Positions 32,711 to 41,130 of a stretch of 64,000 nt of DNA are shown one piece after another. Under the pieces are notes generated by a model, which was given only the letters and a program-made list of their open reading frames with translations, had not been told where the DNA came from and searched no databases. Made by a program: the position numbers and the translations under genes. Each line of letters opens with the position of its first letter. Within the stretch, counting starts at the first letter, position 1. This stretch comes from Herbidospora solisilvae. Its GTDB lineage: Bacteria; Actinomycetota; Actinomycetes; Streptosporangiales; Streptosporangiaceae. The stretch covers positions 868,001 through 932,000 of the forward strand of contig NZ_WXEW01000001.1 in assembly GCF_009901565.1 (NCBI RefSeq). Reading direction: 5' to 3'.

Positions 32711-33672
32711 TCGGCCACCGACACGTAGATCCAGTCGTCGCGCTCCTTGCGCTCCTCCAGGTCGAGCTCGGCGTCGCCGACGAAGGCGCGCAGGCGCTCG
32801 GCCAGCGGGTCGGTCACGTAGTTGTGGCGCAGGTCGAGCACCTTGAGGTGGCCGAGCGGCTGGCCGCTGAGCAGCGCCTCGGCGCCCTCGTCGCCGAGCG
32901 TCCCCATGGCCAGCGACAACACGTCGAGGCGGGCCACGATCGGGGCGGCGGCCACGGCGGCGGCGATCTCGTCCTGGTGGTCGCTGTCCTGCAGGCCCAG
33001 GTGCCTCAGCGCGGGCAGCCGGTCGCCGGCCAGGATCGGGGCCAGGTCGGCGACCGTGGAGTCGCCGCCGTAGTCGTCGACGCCGAGCCACAGGTCGAGG
33101 TGCTCCAGGGCGGGCAGGTCGGACGCGGCGACCGCCCGGACCACCTCGGCGGGCAGCCCCCCGGTCTCGAACCGCAGCACCCGCAGGTTCTCGTGGCGGA
33201 CCGGGGAGAGCGCCAGGCCGCTGCCGCCGCGCACCTCCAGCCGCTCCAGCTGCGGGAAGGCGGTGAGCAGCGGGGTGACGTCGGACTGCTGGATCCAGGA
33301 GATCTCCGCCTCCTCCGACTGGATCGCGCCCAGGAAGATCGCCCGCAGCGCCGGGAACCGCTTGGCGTTGTCGGCCAGCATGGAGACGATCACGGAGGAG
33401 TCGGTGTCGTACGCCTGCTCCCAGCACCCGATGACCAGCGCCCGCACCTCTTCGGTCGCGACCTGGTCGAGGAACACCTGGAGGGTCCCGGCGAACGCGC
33501 CCTCCTCGGCGTCGTAGGCGTCGGGTTCGGCGATCCGCCACGCCACCGTGCCGGCGGCCGGGAGCTTCTCGTCGTCGTCCGGCGGGAAGACGCAGACGTC
33601 GAGACCGGCGTAGCGCTCGTCGTAGAGATCCCACGGGTCAGGGTGGATGTTCTCCGGGAGGATTGTCAGCAT
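32707..33672 (-). CDS. Leucine-rich-repeat protein, STM4015 family, copy 1 of 4
   Basis: 321 residues and the first gene of the whole cassette. The N-terminus MLTILPENIHPDPW leads into LYDERYAGLDVCVFPPDDDEK and TVAWRIAEPDAYDAEEG, then the LRR units (LPALEHLDLWLGVDDYGGD, LPALRHLGLQDSD, LKVLDLRHNYVTDPLAERL). It differs most from the others in the N-terminal third. ATG at 33670-33672 has AGGAAC upstream; longer in-frame starts would reach into unrelated sequence. Being promoter-proximal, it should be well expressed. Confidence 0.8.
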   Translation of the reverse strand: MLTILPENIHPDPWDLYDERYAGLDVCVFPPDDDEKLPAAGTVAWRIAEPDAYDAEEGAFAGTLQVFLDQVATEEVRALVIGCWEQAYDTDSSVIVSMLADNAKRFPALRAIFLGAIQSEEAEISWIQQSDVTPLLTAFPQLERLEVRGGSGLALSPVRHENLRVLRFETGGLPAEVVRAVAASDLPALEHLDLWLGVDDYGGDSTVADLAPILAGDRLPALRHLGLQDSDHQDEIAAAVAAAPIVARLDVLSLAMGTLGDEGAEALLSGQPLGHLKVLDLRHNYVTDPLAERLRAFVGDAELDLEERKERDDWIYVSVAE

Positions 33673-33679
33673 GGGCCCA

Positions 33680-33778
33680 GTTCCTATCAGAACGCGGCGA
33701 CAAATCACGGAGCTGGCCCATATTTCGTGATCGAAGCTGCTTCCGCAACTCGGCCCCGGTCGGCGATCAGCGGATCGG
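33680..33778 (-). promoter_or_regulatory. Probable promoter region of the STM4015-4011 cassette
   Basis: This gap of about 100 bases separates the cassette from the next gene upstream on the same strand. On the minus strand TTGCGG and AATATG occur 18 bases apart (around 33718-33747), a possible sigma-70-type pair, followed by about 45 bases to the start codon. A small dyad GAAGC-T-GCTTC overlaps the spacer. I find no strong terminator here, so some read-through from the 33779-34342 gene is possible. Confidence 0.3.
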
Positions 33779-34342
33779 TCAGCGCCAGACCGCGTTCGTG
33801 AGCACCTTGGACAGGCCGGCAGTGCTGAACTTGTCGACGATGAGGATCTTGGACTTCGGCAGCAGCCACTCACGCTGGACGAAGGTCGCCCTCACCTTGG
33901 ACGAGTCGTTCGCGACGCACGTGATCCGCCAGGCGCGGTACTGCGCCTTGTGCCCCTTGCCGATCGCGCGATAGCCGGACGTGAGCAGCTTGACGCCGCC
34001 GCCGTAGCTCCACTTCGCGTTCAGCGGGCACGGCTGCACGTCGGTGGCGGGGTAGTAGGGCGACTCGCCCGTGTAGGGCTCGAACAGTTCGTCCCCGACA
34101 GCGATGCCCTTCGGCCCGTAGATCGAGAATTGGTGGCAGCCGGGCTCATGGAGCTTCTTGCACTTACCGGCGACCACGTAGACGAAGTCGCCCTTGCCGC
34201 GCACCTTCCACGCGTACGGCAGGGTGATCGTCAGTCCCTTACGCAGCTTGAGCACCTGCCCGGCTGACGCCTGTGCCGTGGCGGGCACCAAAGCGCCTAA
34301 GGCCGTGACGACGACGGCGAGGGAAATGATCCGCTTAATCAT
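33779..34342 (-). CDS. Secreted protein of unknown function, Cys-containing
   Basis: 187 residues with a clear signal peptide (MIKRIISLAVVVTALGALVPATAQASA). The mature part is basic and has four Cys (GKCKKLHEPGCHQF, VQPCPLN, WRITCVAND), enough for two disulfides, and several Tyr/Trp. It starts with LKLRKGLTITLPYAWKV and ends IVDKFSTAGLSKVLTNAVWR. No family is recognised. ATG at 34340-34342 is chosen for the signal peptide; no strong ribosome site is visible. It lies downstream of the metalloprotease terminator and upstream of the LRR cassette, so it is likely its own unit. Confidence 0.65.
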   Translation of the reverse strand: MIKRIISLAVVVTALGALVPATAQASAGQVLKLRKGLTITLPYAWKVRGKGDFVYVVAGKCKKLHEPGCHQFSIYGPKGIAVGDELFEPYTGESPYYPATDVQPCPLNAKWSYGGGVKLLTSGYRAIGKGHKAQYRAWRITCVANDSSKVRATFVQREWLLPKSKILIVDKFSTAGLSKVLTNAVWR

Positions 34343-34437
34343 GACTGGTGAGACGAACCGCCGCCGGGAAAGGTTCGGGGGGCGACGAGAATCGAACAAG
34401 GACTCGTCCCACGGCGACGGCACCGCCGGCCGAAGGG

Positions 34438-34477
34438 CCGTGACCCGCACGCCTAGCCCCAGGCGTGCGGGTCACGG
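34438..34477 (-). terminator. Strong hairpin terminator after the metalloprotease gene
   Basis: Seventeen bases at 34438-34454 pair perfectly with 34461-34477 around a 6-base loop (AGCCCC). The stem is GC-rich and begins 11 bases after the metalloprotease stop codon on the minus strand. No U-run follows, which is normal for actinomycete hairpin terminators. Confidence 0.8.
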
Positions 34478-34488
34478 GGCCGGGGGGA

Positions 34489-36666
34489 TCAGCCGCCGGG
34501 CTGGGTCACGCCGTTCACCGTCAGGGTGTAGGGCGCGTACTGCTGGCCGAGCTCGGTCGGCTCGTCGTACGCCACGATCGCCACGATCTTCGTGAACGGC
34601 CGGGCGAGCAGGAGTTCGAGGCGGTTCAGGTTGATCGTGCCCTTGCCGTTGAACTCGACCTGGGCGGCGACCTTGTGCTTCTCGTCGAGGCCGACCAGGC
34701 GGACGTTCCAGTTGTGCACGGCCGTCGGCTTGATCTCGGTGAACGAGTCGAACGGCTCCAGGCTGGAGCCGTCGCTGACGACGGTGCCGCCGACCGTGAC
34801 GTCGTCGAGGTACAGGCCGCCCTCGTTGACGCCGCCGTCGGAGACGTACTGGAAGCCGAGCAGGATGTCCTGGCCCGCGTAGGCGGACAGGTCGAACGTG
34901 TGCGGCTCGAAGCCGCTGGTGGTGCCGTTCAGCGACGGGCCGAGCGGGCCCTCGACGGTCTGGTCACCCGAGATGGGGGTGTAGGTCGCGCCGCCGTCGG
35001 TGGAGACGACGACGTAGCCGTAGTCGTAGCCCTCCTCGGCGCCGTACTTGGCGAGCAGGCGCAGGGTCGGGTCGGCGGCCGGGACGCTCACCTCGGCCAC
35101 GGCGCTGACGTTGAGGTTGTTCTCGTTGCCGGAGAAGAGCACCGGGTTGCCGGGGCGGTCGGGCTCGTCGTTCACGATCGTCCAGGCCAGCGGCAGGGCG
35201 GGCAGGCCGGTGGCGCCGGTGAACGTGAGCGTGCGCAGTTCGCTGCCCTTGAAGGGCTTGCCGTCGGCCTTCTGGAGCGTCACGTAGTCGGCGCCGTTGG
35301 GGGCGGCGCCGGGGGTGTCGTAGGTGTCGGGGTTGGCCAGGTTGACGGTGGAGCTGAGCGAGGCCGAGGTCACCCGGGACTTGGGCACGCCCAGCACGAT
35401 GCCGGTGCGGCTCTCCACGATGCGGTCGAGCAGGACCATCGACTGGTAGTCGTGGATGACCCGGTAGAGGTCGGCGCCCTCCGCCTTCAGCGCGGCCTCC
35501 AGGCTGGCCAGGCCCTGGCGTTCGCCGTCGCGGTGCAGCGTGGACATGAAGTCGGCGCCGTAGCGGTCGTACAGGAAGAGCATGATCTCGTAGGCGTTGC
35601 CGTAGTCGGCGAGCACCTCGCTCGGCTCTCCCTCACCCCACAGGGTCAGTGAGTTCTGCGGGCCGCCGCACTGCCGGGGGTTGGGGTTGTACCGCGCCTG
35701 GACGTTGCCGAAGCCCTGGAAGCAGTAGATGTGGCTGTCGGCGCCGTAGTCGTCGATGGTGGCCCTGGCGTCGACGTAGCCGGTCAGGGTCTGGGCGAAG
35801 TCCGAGAGGCCCTCGTTGATCCAGTTCCCCTCGAACGGGTCGGTGTAGTACATGAGCAGGTGCTGCCACTCGTGCGCGAACGTGCCCTCGTAGGCGTTCG
35901 GGCGGGCCGGCCGGCTCGTGCACAGGTCGCCGGTGGGCTCGTCGGCCGGCTGGTCGCCGGTCCGGTGGGCCCAGTCGAAGGCGTCGACGGTCATGACGTT
36001 GCGGTCGACGCGCTCGTTGATGCCGGCCGAGAAGAAGCCGGCGATGTAGGTCGGGTTGGCCGGGAAGTCGTAGAAGTTGTCGTCGCGGATGTTGTCGATC
36101 AGCGCGACCGTCTTGTCGCCGTCGCCGGTGTAGTCGCCGGGGATGCGGGCGTTGGTGCCGTCGCGGTCGGGCGGCGTGGAGAAGGCCGCGGTCTCCTTCG
36201 GGTACATGTTCGTGTCGAACTCGTTGACGAAGTAGGCGACCTGCGCGTCGGTGATCGTCGTGGAGTTCGGGATCTGCGCCCGGCAGTCCCCGGCCGGGAA
36301 CGACAGATCGTTCGCGACCCACACCTCGATCTTGTCGCCGACGCCGCGCAGGGTGAACGCCTTCGGGAACGGCGCACCCCCGGCCTGCGTGTCGTCGATG
36401 GCCAGCCAGTTCCGGACGGTGCCCACCGGCGGTGTGGCCGCCGCCGCGGCGGTCGTCTTCCGCGCCTTGGACGGCTCGTAGCGCGTGGGCAGGTCGATCT
36501 TCTTGCCCTGGAAGGTGTCGGCGAGCTTGCCGTCCCAGTGCCGGAAGTCGTTCAGCGGGGCCGAGGACGGCGCCGGGGCGGCGGCCGACGTCGTGGCCGG
36601 GAGGAGCGTCGCGAACGGGAGGGCAAGGGCGGTGACTGCTAACGCGATGACACGTCTGCGTGTCAT
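34489..36666 (-). CDS. Secreted zinc metalloprotease, immune-inhibitor-A/M30-like
   Basis: 725 residues. A signal peptide (MTRRRVIALAVTALALPFATLLPATTSAAAPA) is followed by a propeptide-like region to about 95. The catalytic zinc motif is HEWQHLLMY (about residues 265-273) with the third-ligand/Met-turn style segment NWINEGLSDFAQ shortly after. The C-terminal 250 residues include a beta-sandwich resembling the M6 accessory domain (FDLSAYAGQDILLGFQYVSDGG, GLYLDDVTV). Likely an extracellular protease; the substrate is unknown. ATG at 36664-36666 has AAGGGGG before it. A strong hairpin follows the stop. Confidence 0.8.
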   Translation of the reverse strand: MTRRRVIALAVTALALPFATLLPATTSAAAPAPSSAPLNDFRHWDGKLADTFQGKKIDLPTRYEPSKARKTTAAAAATPPVGTVRNWLAIDDTQAGGAPFPKAFTLRGVGDKIEVWVANDLSFPAGDCRAQIPNSTTITDAQVAYFVNEFDTNMYPKETAAFSTPPDRDGTNARIPGDYTGDGDKTVALIDNIRDDNFYDFPANPTYIAGFFSAGINERVDRNVMTVDAFDWAHRTGDQPADEPTGDLCTSRPARPNAYEGTFAHEWQHLLMYYTDPFEGNWINEGLSDFAQTLTGYVDARATIDDYGADSHIYCFQGFGNVQARYNPNPRQCGGPQNSLTLWGEGEPSEVLADYGNAYEIMLFLYDRYGADFMSTLHRDGERQGLASLEAALKAEGADLYRVIHDYQSMVLLDRIVESRTGIVLGVPKSRVTSASLSSTVNLANPDTYDTPGAAPNGADYVTLQKADGKPFKGSELRTLTFTGATGLPALPLAWTIVNDEPDRPGNPVLFSGNENNLNVSAVAEVSVPAADPTLRLLAKYGAEEGYDYGYVVVSTDGGATYTPISGDQTVEGPLGPSLNGTTSGFEPHTFDLSAYAGQDILLGFQYVSDGGVNEGGLYLDDVTVGGTVVSDGSSLEPFDSFTEIKPTAVHNWNVRLVGLDEKHKVAAQVEFNGKGTINLNRLELLLARPFTKIVAIVAYDEPTELGQQYAPYTLTVNGVTQPGG

Positions 36667-36753
36667 TGAACCCCCTTCGGGTGCTGCTGCGGCACTGTGA
36701 CAGGCCGCACTGACACACCGTGACTATCTGGCGGGAGGCGGGGGCTACAAGCA

Positions 36754-36775
36754 TGACATCTGCCAATAAATGTCA
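36754..36775. promoter_or_regulatory. Inverted repeat in the metalloprotease / MFS intergenic region
   Basis: TGACAT at 36754-36759 is mirrored by ATGTCA at 36770-36775 with a 10-base spacer, in the 224-base gap between the divergent protease (36666) and MFS (36891) starts. The area is AT-rich compared with the rest of the window. Farther right, CTGACC and GACTAT 18 bases apart (about 36852-36880) could be an MFS promoter with a very short leader. Both assignments rest on pattern only. Confidence 0.3.
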
Positions 36776-36890
36776 GTCAGTTTGGCGGTAAGCGCTTCTT
36801 CCTCACATCAATCCAGGAAAGGCGTGAGAAAGACCGAAAACCATTAATTCGCTGACCGGAGCAGGCCCGCACGGTGACTATGTTGGTCGG

Positions 36891-38261
36891 GTGACGACGG
36901 AAGCGGTGCAGCTCAGCACGGCCAAGGGCCGCTGGATTCTGGTGACGACGGTGCTCGGCTCGGGCATGGCGCTCCTCGACGGCACCGTCGTCAACGTGGC
37001 GCTGCCCGACCTCGGCCGGGCCCTTGAGGCCGACATCGAGGGCCTGCAGTGGACGATCAACGCCTACACGCTGACCCTCGCCGGGTTGATCCTGCTGGGC
37101 GGCTCCCTGGGCGACCGCTACGGCCGCCGCAAGGTGTTCATGATCGGCGTGGTCTGGTTCGCGATCGCCTCGGCCCTGTGCGGGCTGGCGCCGAACATGG
37201 AGGCCCTGATCGCGGCCCGCGCGCTCCAGGGCGTCGGCGGCGCCCTGCTGACCCCGGGCTCGCTGGCGATCATCCAGGCCACGTTCGCGGCCGACGACCG
37301 GCCGAAGGCGATCGGCGCCTGGTCGGGCCTGGGCGGCACCGCCGCCGCCGTCGGGCCGCTGCTGGGCGGCTGGATCGTCCAGACGATCGGCTGGCGGTGG
37401 GTCTTCCTCATCAACCTGCCGCTGGCCGTGGTCGTGCTGCTGATCGCGATGCGCCACGTGCCGGAGACCCGCGACGAGGAGGCGGCCGGCCGGTTCGACG
37501 CGCTGGGCGCGGGTCTGGCGGCGATCGGGCTGGCGGCGCTGACCTTCGGCCTGATCGAGACCGAGGTCGTGCCGATGGTCCTGGGCGTGGTGATCCTGGC
37601 CGCCTTCGTGCTCGTCGAGCACCACCGGGGCGAGCAGGCGCTGGTGCCCGTGGGGTTGTTCCGGAATTCCGCGTTCTCCGCCGTGAACGCGGTGACGCTG
37701 TTCATGTACGCCGCGATGGGCGTGGTGTTCTTCCTGCTCGTGCTCCAGCTGCGGACCGTCTCGGGCTTCTCGGCGTTCGCGGCGGGCTCGGCCATGGTGC
37801 CGGTGACGCTGCTGATGCTGGTGATCTCCCCCTACGCCGGTGAGCTGGCGCGCCGCATCGGCCCGCGCTGGCCCATGACGGTCGGGATCCTGCTGTCCGG
37901 GCTGGCGTTCATGTGGATGAGCCGGATCGGCGCCGGCGCCCACTACCTGACCGAGGTGCTGCCGCCGGTGACGCTGTTCGGCCTGGGCCTGTCGCTGACG
38001 GTCGCCCCGTTGACGGCCACCGTGCTGGCCGCCGCCTCGCAGCGCCGCGCGGGCATCGCCAGCGGGGTCAACAACGCCCTGGCCCGGACCGGCAGCCTGC
38101 TGGCCGTGGCGGCCGTGCCGCCGCTGGTCGGGCTGACCGGCGAGGCCTACCTGAACCCGGTCCTGTTCGACGCGGGGTTCCGGCTGTCCATGTACGCCTG
38201 CGCGGGCATGATGGCGATCTCGGCGCTGATCTCCGTGCTGGGGATCAGAATCCGCTTCTAA
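36891..38261 (+). CDS. MFS drug exporter, DHA2 (EmrB/QacA) type
   Basis: 456 residues with about fourteen hydrophobic segments, as in the 14-helix DHA2 family. Motif C-like GSGMALLDGTVVNVALPDLG in helix 1, the motif A loop GSLGDRYGRRKVFM between helices 2 and 3, and GVGGALLTPGSLAIIQATF are typical. Such carriers expel drugs or dyes using the proton gradient. GTG at 36891 fits the family N-terminus. It diverges from the protease gene and its stop overlaps the convergent FG-GAP gene by four bases. No regulator gene is adjacent. Confidence 0.9.
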   Translation: MTTEAVQLSTAKGRWILVTTVLGSGMALLDGTVVNVALPDLGRALEADIEGLQWTINAYTLTLAGLILLGGSLGDRYGRRKVFMIGVVWFAIASALCGLAPNMEALIAARALQGVGGALLTPGSLAIIQATFAADDRPKAIGAWSGLGGTAAAVGPLLGGWIVQTIGWRWVFLINLPLAVVVLLIAMRHVPETRDEEAAGRFDALGAGLAAIGLAALTFGLIETEVVPMVLGVVILAAFVLVEHHRGEQALVPVGLFRNSAFSAVNAVTLFMYAAMGVVFFLLVLQLRTVSGFSAFAAGSAMVPVTLLMLVISPYAGELARRIGPRWPMTVGILLSGLAFMWMSRIGAGAHYLTEVLPPVTLFGLGLSLTVAPLTATVLAAASQRRAGIASGVNNALARTGSLLAVAAVPPLVGLTGEAYLNPVLFDAGFRLSMYACAGMMAISALISVLGIRIRF

Positions 38262-39505
38262 CCGAGGCCGAATCCGAGGAAGCCGTCCCCCTCGGCGATC
38301 TTCTCGCCCTTCTTCCCCACCCCCGGGTAGGAGCCCTTCCTCACGCTGCCTCGGTAGCGGTACACCGCGCCCTTGGTCGGGGCGCCGACGATCAGGTTCC
38401 CGTCGTGCACCATGACGGCCGCGCCGAACTCGGCGCCCTTCGGGCCGGGGATCAGCACGTTGTGGTTCCGGGTCAGGCCGCCGCTCCGGGTCCCCGCCAG
38501 CACCTGGACGGCGTTCTCTCCGGGCACGCCGACCACGAGTTCGTCGTCGCCGTCGCCGTTGAGGTCGCCCGCGGCCAGGGAGGTGCCGAAACGGTCGTAC
38601 ATGACCGCCTTCCCGGCCAGGCTGTTCTGGGTCCAGGCCTCGGCGGCGGCCGGGCGCAGGCCGCCCGGGGAGCCGTAGACGACGTCCACGGCCCCTTCGC
38701 CGTAGTCTCCGGCCCGCTGGAGCTTGTTCAGGCCCTCTCCGGGCACGCCGATCGCCAGGTCGTCGTGGCCGTCGGCGTTGAAATCGCCGGTCGCGAGGGC
38801 CGCGCCGAAGGCGTCCCAGCTTTCGGAGAGGCCGTCGATGCCGTAGGTCTCCTGGGAGTAGAGCAGGCGGCGGCCGCCCTTGGCGACCACGGAGACGGTG
38901 CCCTCGCCCTGGCGGATCAGGTTGGCGCCGGGCGCGCCGATCGCCAGTTCGTCGGTGCCGTCGCCGTCGAAGTCGCCGGTGGCCAGCGCCTCGCCGAACT
39001 GGTCGGTGACGGCGCCTCCCGTGTTCTTGATCCGGCGCAGCTTCGAGCCCTGGCCGTGGACGTAGACGGAACCGCCGCCGGGGGCGCCGATGGCCAGTTC
39101 GTCGTCGCCGTCGCCGTCGAGGTCGCCCGCCGCGAGGGCCGCGCCGAAGCGGTCGGCCCCCTTCCCGGGCAGCTCGACGGTCGTCCGGGAGGTCAGGCCG
39201 TACAGGATCTCGACGACGCCGTGCCCGTCGCGGCCGCCGGGGCCGGCGTCCTCCTCGGAGGCGCCGATCGCCAGGTCGGCGCAGCCGTCGCCGTCGAAGT
39301 CGCCCGTGGCCAGGGCCGAGCCGAACATGTCGCCCGGCTCCGGGTCGTCCTGGATGATCAGCGGGCCGTCGAGGATGCGGACCGCGCCCGCCCTGACCTG
39401 GCCGTCGACGGTCGCGTAGGGCTGGGCCACCGCCACGAAGGGGCCGCACTGCGGGGTCAGGCCGGTGAGCAGGGGGATCGTCAGGGTCATGACGCCGAGG
39501 ATCAC
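38258..39505 (-). CDS. FG-GAP (integrin alpha-like) repeat protein
   Basis: 415 residues, almost all FG-GAP repeats. At least six units carry the calcium-binding pattern DxDxDGxxD followed by (L/E)(A/V)(I/V)GxPG: GDFDGDGCADLAIGA, GDLDGDGDDELAIGAPG, GDFDGDGTDELAIGAPG, GDFNADGHDDLAIGVPG, GDLNGDGDDELVVGVPG. They predict a seven-bladed beta-propeller outside the cell. The N-terminus has a hydrophobic leader (VMTLTIPLLTGL) that could be a signal. GTG at 39503-39505 overlaps the phosphatase stop (GTGA). The coupling suggests it works with the PhoD-type enzyme at the cell surface. Confidence 0.82.
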   Translation of the reverse strand: MILGVMTLTIPLLTGLTPQCGPFVAVAQPYATVDGQVRAGAVRILDGPLIIQDDPEPGDMFGSALATGDFDGDGCADLAIGASEEDAGPGGRDGHGVVEILYGLTSRTTVELPGKGADRFGAALAAGDLDGDGDDELAIGAPGGGSVYVHGQGSKLRRIKNTGGAVTDQFGEALATGDFDGDGTDELAIGAPGANLIRQGEGTVSVVAKGGRRLLYSQETYGIDGLSESWDAFGAALATGDFNADGHDDLAIGVPGEGLNKLQRAGDYGEGAVDVVYGSPGGLRPAAAEAWTQNSLAGKAVMYDRFGTSLAAGDLNGDGDDELVVGVPGENAVQVLAGTRSGGLTRNHNVLIPGPKGAEFGAAVMVHDGNLIVGAPTKGAVYRYRGSVRKGSYPGVGKKGEKIAEGDGFLGFGLG

Positions 39506-41016
39506 GCGAACCTCCGTTCGCCCGCCGGGACGGTGAACCGGGCGGAGGTCTTCGCGGGCGCGCCCCGGCGGCTGATGTAGTCGAGGGTGCGGAAGTCGGC
39601 GACCAGCTCCTGCTCCGACAGGCGGGCCAGGATGTAGCCGCGGCGCTGGTCGAGGTACTTGATGTGCGGGTTCTCGGCGCGCAGCGCGGACATGCGCTCG
39701 GTGTCGCGGTAGCCGTCGCCGTCGCTGGCGATCGAGGTGGCGACCAGCTCGACACCGACGTTGGTCTCGGGGTCGTCGAAGTCGGTACGCAGCTCCGCCG
39801 CGTGGTGGATGTGCGCGTCGCCGGTGAGCACGACCGGGTTGCTCACCCCGGCCATCCCGCGCAGGAGCTGGTCGCGCTCGGCGGCGTACCCGTCCCAGGA
39901 GTCGAGGTTGGACTCGCGGCCGGGGCCGACCTTCAGGTCCTTCTGGGTCATCACGATCTGCTGGCCGACCAGGTTCCATCGGGCCGGGGAGTCGCGCAGG
40001 CCGTCGGCGAGCCATTTGTGCTGCGCCTCGCCCAGCAGGCTGCGCCCGCTGTCGAGGCGGTCGTCGCAGCCGGCCCGCACGCCGTCCTCGCACGCCTGGT
40101 CGTCGCGGAACTGACGGGTGTCGAGCAGGTGGAACCGGGCCAGCGGGCCCCACGAGACCCGCCGGTTGATCGTGATCGAGGCGCCCTTGGGCACGCTGGC
40201 CCGCCGGAGCGGCATGTTCTCGTAGTAGGCCTGGAAGGCGAACGCCCGGCGCTGCTCGAAGGCGGGCGCGTCGCTGGCGGAGACGCCGGCGGCCCAGTTG
40301 TTCTCGATCTCGTGGTCGTCGAAGGCCACCAGCCACGGCGCGACCGCGTGGGCGGCCTGGAGGTCGGGGTCGCTCTTGTACTGGGCGTGCCGCATCCGGT
40401 AGTCGGCCAGCGTCGTGCACTTCACCCCGCCCGAGTGGGTGCGGATGTTGCCGAAGGGCGCGGTGTAGCCGTTGGGCTGGTACTCGTACATGTAGTCGCC
40501 CAGGTGGACGACCAGGTCGGGTTCCTGCTCGGCCAGCCGCCGGTAGGCCGTGTAGTAGCCGTGCTCCCAGTGGGCGCAGGCCGCGATGGCGAAGGTGAGC
40601 GGCGACACGACGGCCGGACTGGTGCGGGTGCGGCCGACGGGCGAGAGGTTGTTCTCGGCGCGGAACCGGTAGAAGTACTCCCGGCCCGGTTCGAGACCCC
40701 GCAACTCGACGTGCACGCTGTGCGCCGACCGGGCCGACGCGGTGGCCGTGCCGTCGCGCACGACGGTCGCGAACCTCTCGTCCGTGGACACCTGCCACTT
40801 CACGTCGACGTCCCGCGAGGGCATCGATCCCCGGCCGTCCGCGCCGTAGGGGTCGATCACCAGACGGGTCCACAACACGAAGCCGTCAGGGGACGGGTCC
40901 CCCGAGGCGACGCCGACGGCGAAGGGGTCGGTCTTCAGGGCCCGGGAGGGCAGGGCCGGGAGGGCGGGCGCGGCGGCGGCCAGGAGCACGCCGGAGATGA
41001 ACGATCTGCGCTGCAC
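39502..41016 (-). CDS. PhoD-like alkaline phosphatase/phosphodiesterase, Tat-exported
   Basis: 504 residues. The N-terminus MQRRSFISGVLLAAAAPALPA is a Tat-type signal (RRSFI). An N-terminal beta domain (ASGDPSPDGFVLWTRL) precedes the metallophosphatase core: VVHLGDYMYEY (about 165), AFDDHEIENNW (about 228), and VVLTGDAHIHHAAELR (about 400). These match PhoD enzymes, which hydrolyse phosphodiesters and monoesters outside the cell under phosphate limitation with Ca/Fe. GTG at 41014-41016. Possible PhoP-binding repeats lie about 40 bases upstream. Confidence 0.9.
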   Translation of the reverse strand: MQRRSFISGVLLAAAAPALPALPSRALKTDPFAVGVASGDPSPDGFVLWTRLVIDPYGADGRGSMPSRDVDVKWQVSTDERFATVVRDGTATASARSAHSVHVELRGLEPGREYFYRFRAENNLSPVGRTRTSPAVVSPLTFAIAACAHWEHGYYTAYRRLAEQEPDLVVHLGDYMYEYQPNGYTAPFGNIRTHSGGVKCTTLADYRMRHAQYKSDPDLQAAHAVAPWLVAFDDHEIENNWAAGVSASDAPAFEQRRAFAFQAYYENMPLRRASVPKGASITINRRVSWGPLARFHLLDTRQFRDDQACEDGVRAGCDDRLDSGRSLLGEAQHKWLADGLRDSPARWNLVGQQIVMTQKDLKVGPGRESNLDSWDGYAAERDQLLRGMAGVSNPVVLTGDAHIHHAAELRTDFDDPETNVGVELVATSIASDGDGYRDTERMSALRAENPHIKYLDQRRGYILARLSEQELVADFRTLDYISRRGAPAKTSARFTVPAGERRFA

Positions 41017-41056
41017 GTCTGACAGTGCAGACCGCCCGTCTGTCGGATTCGTTTTA

Positions 41057-41089
41057 CGGCTCTGACCAGCGTGATAACCAAAAATGAAC
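41057..41089 (-). promoter_or_regulatory. Possible PHO box upstream of the phosphatase gene
   Basis: Read on the minus strand, three abutting 11-base units occur: GTTCATTTTTG, GTTATCACGCT and GGTCAGAGCCG. Streptomyces PhoP binds runs of 11-base direct repeats beginning GTTCA or GGTCA, so units 1 and 3 fit and unit 2 fits poorly. They end 40 bases before the phosphatase start codon. The gene's likely role in phosphate supply supports the reading. Confidence 0.4.
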
Positions 41090-41130
41090 AGATGAGCCGG
41101 TACCCGCTGTCAATGAACGCCGGGCGACCG

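Larger units (their letters stand above)
30007..33672. repeat. Tandem array of four LRR paralogous genes
   Basis: Four consecutive genes of about 0.84-0.97 kb are recognisably copies of each other, in the same direction and joined by four-base overlaps. The most conserved stretch encodes DxGAEALLxGQPLxHL followed by LDLxHxxxSDxM. Similarity at DNA level is high enough in the 3' halves that recombination between copies could change the copy number. Confidence 0.8.
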
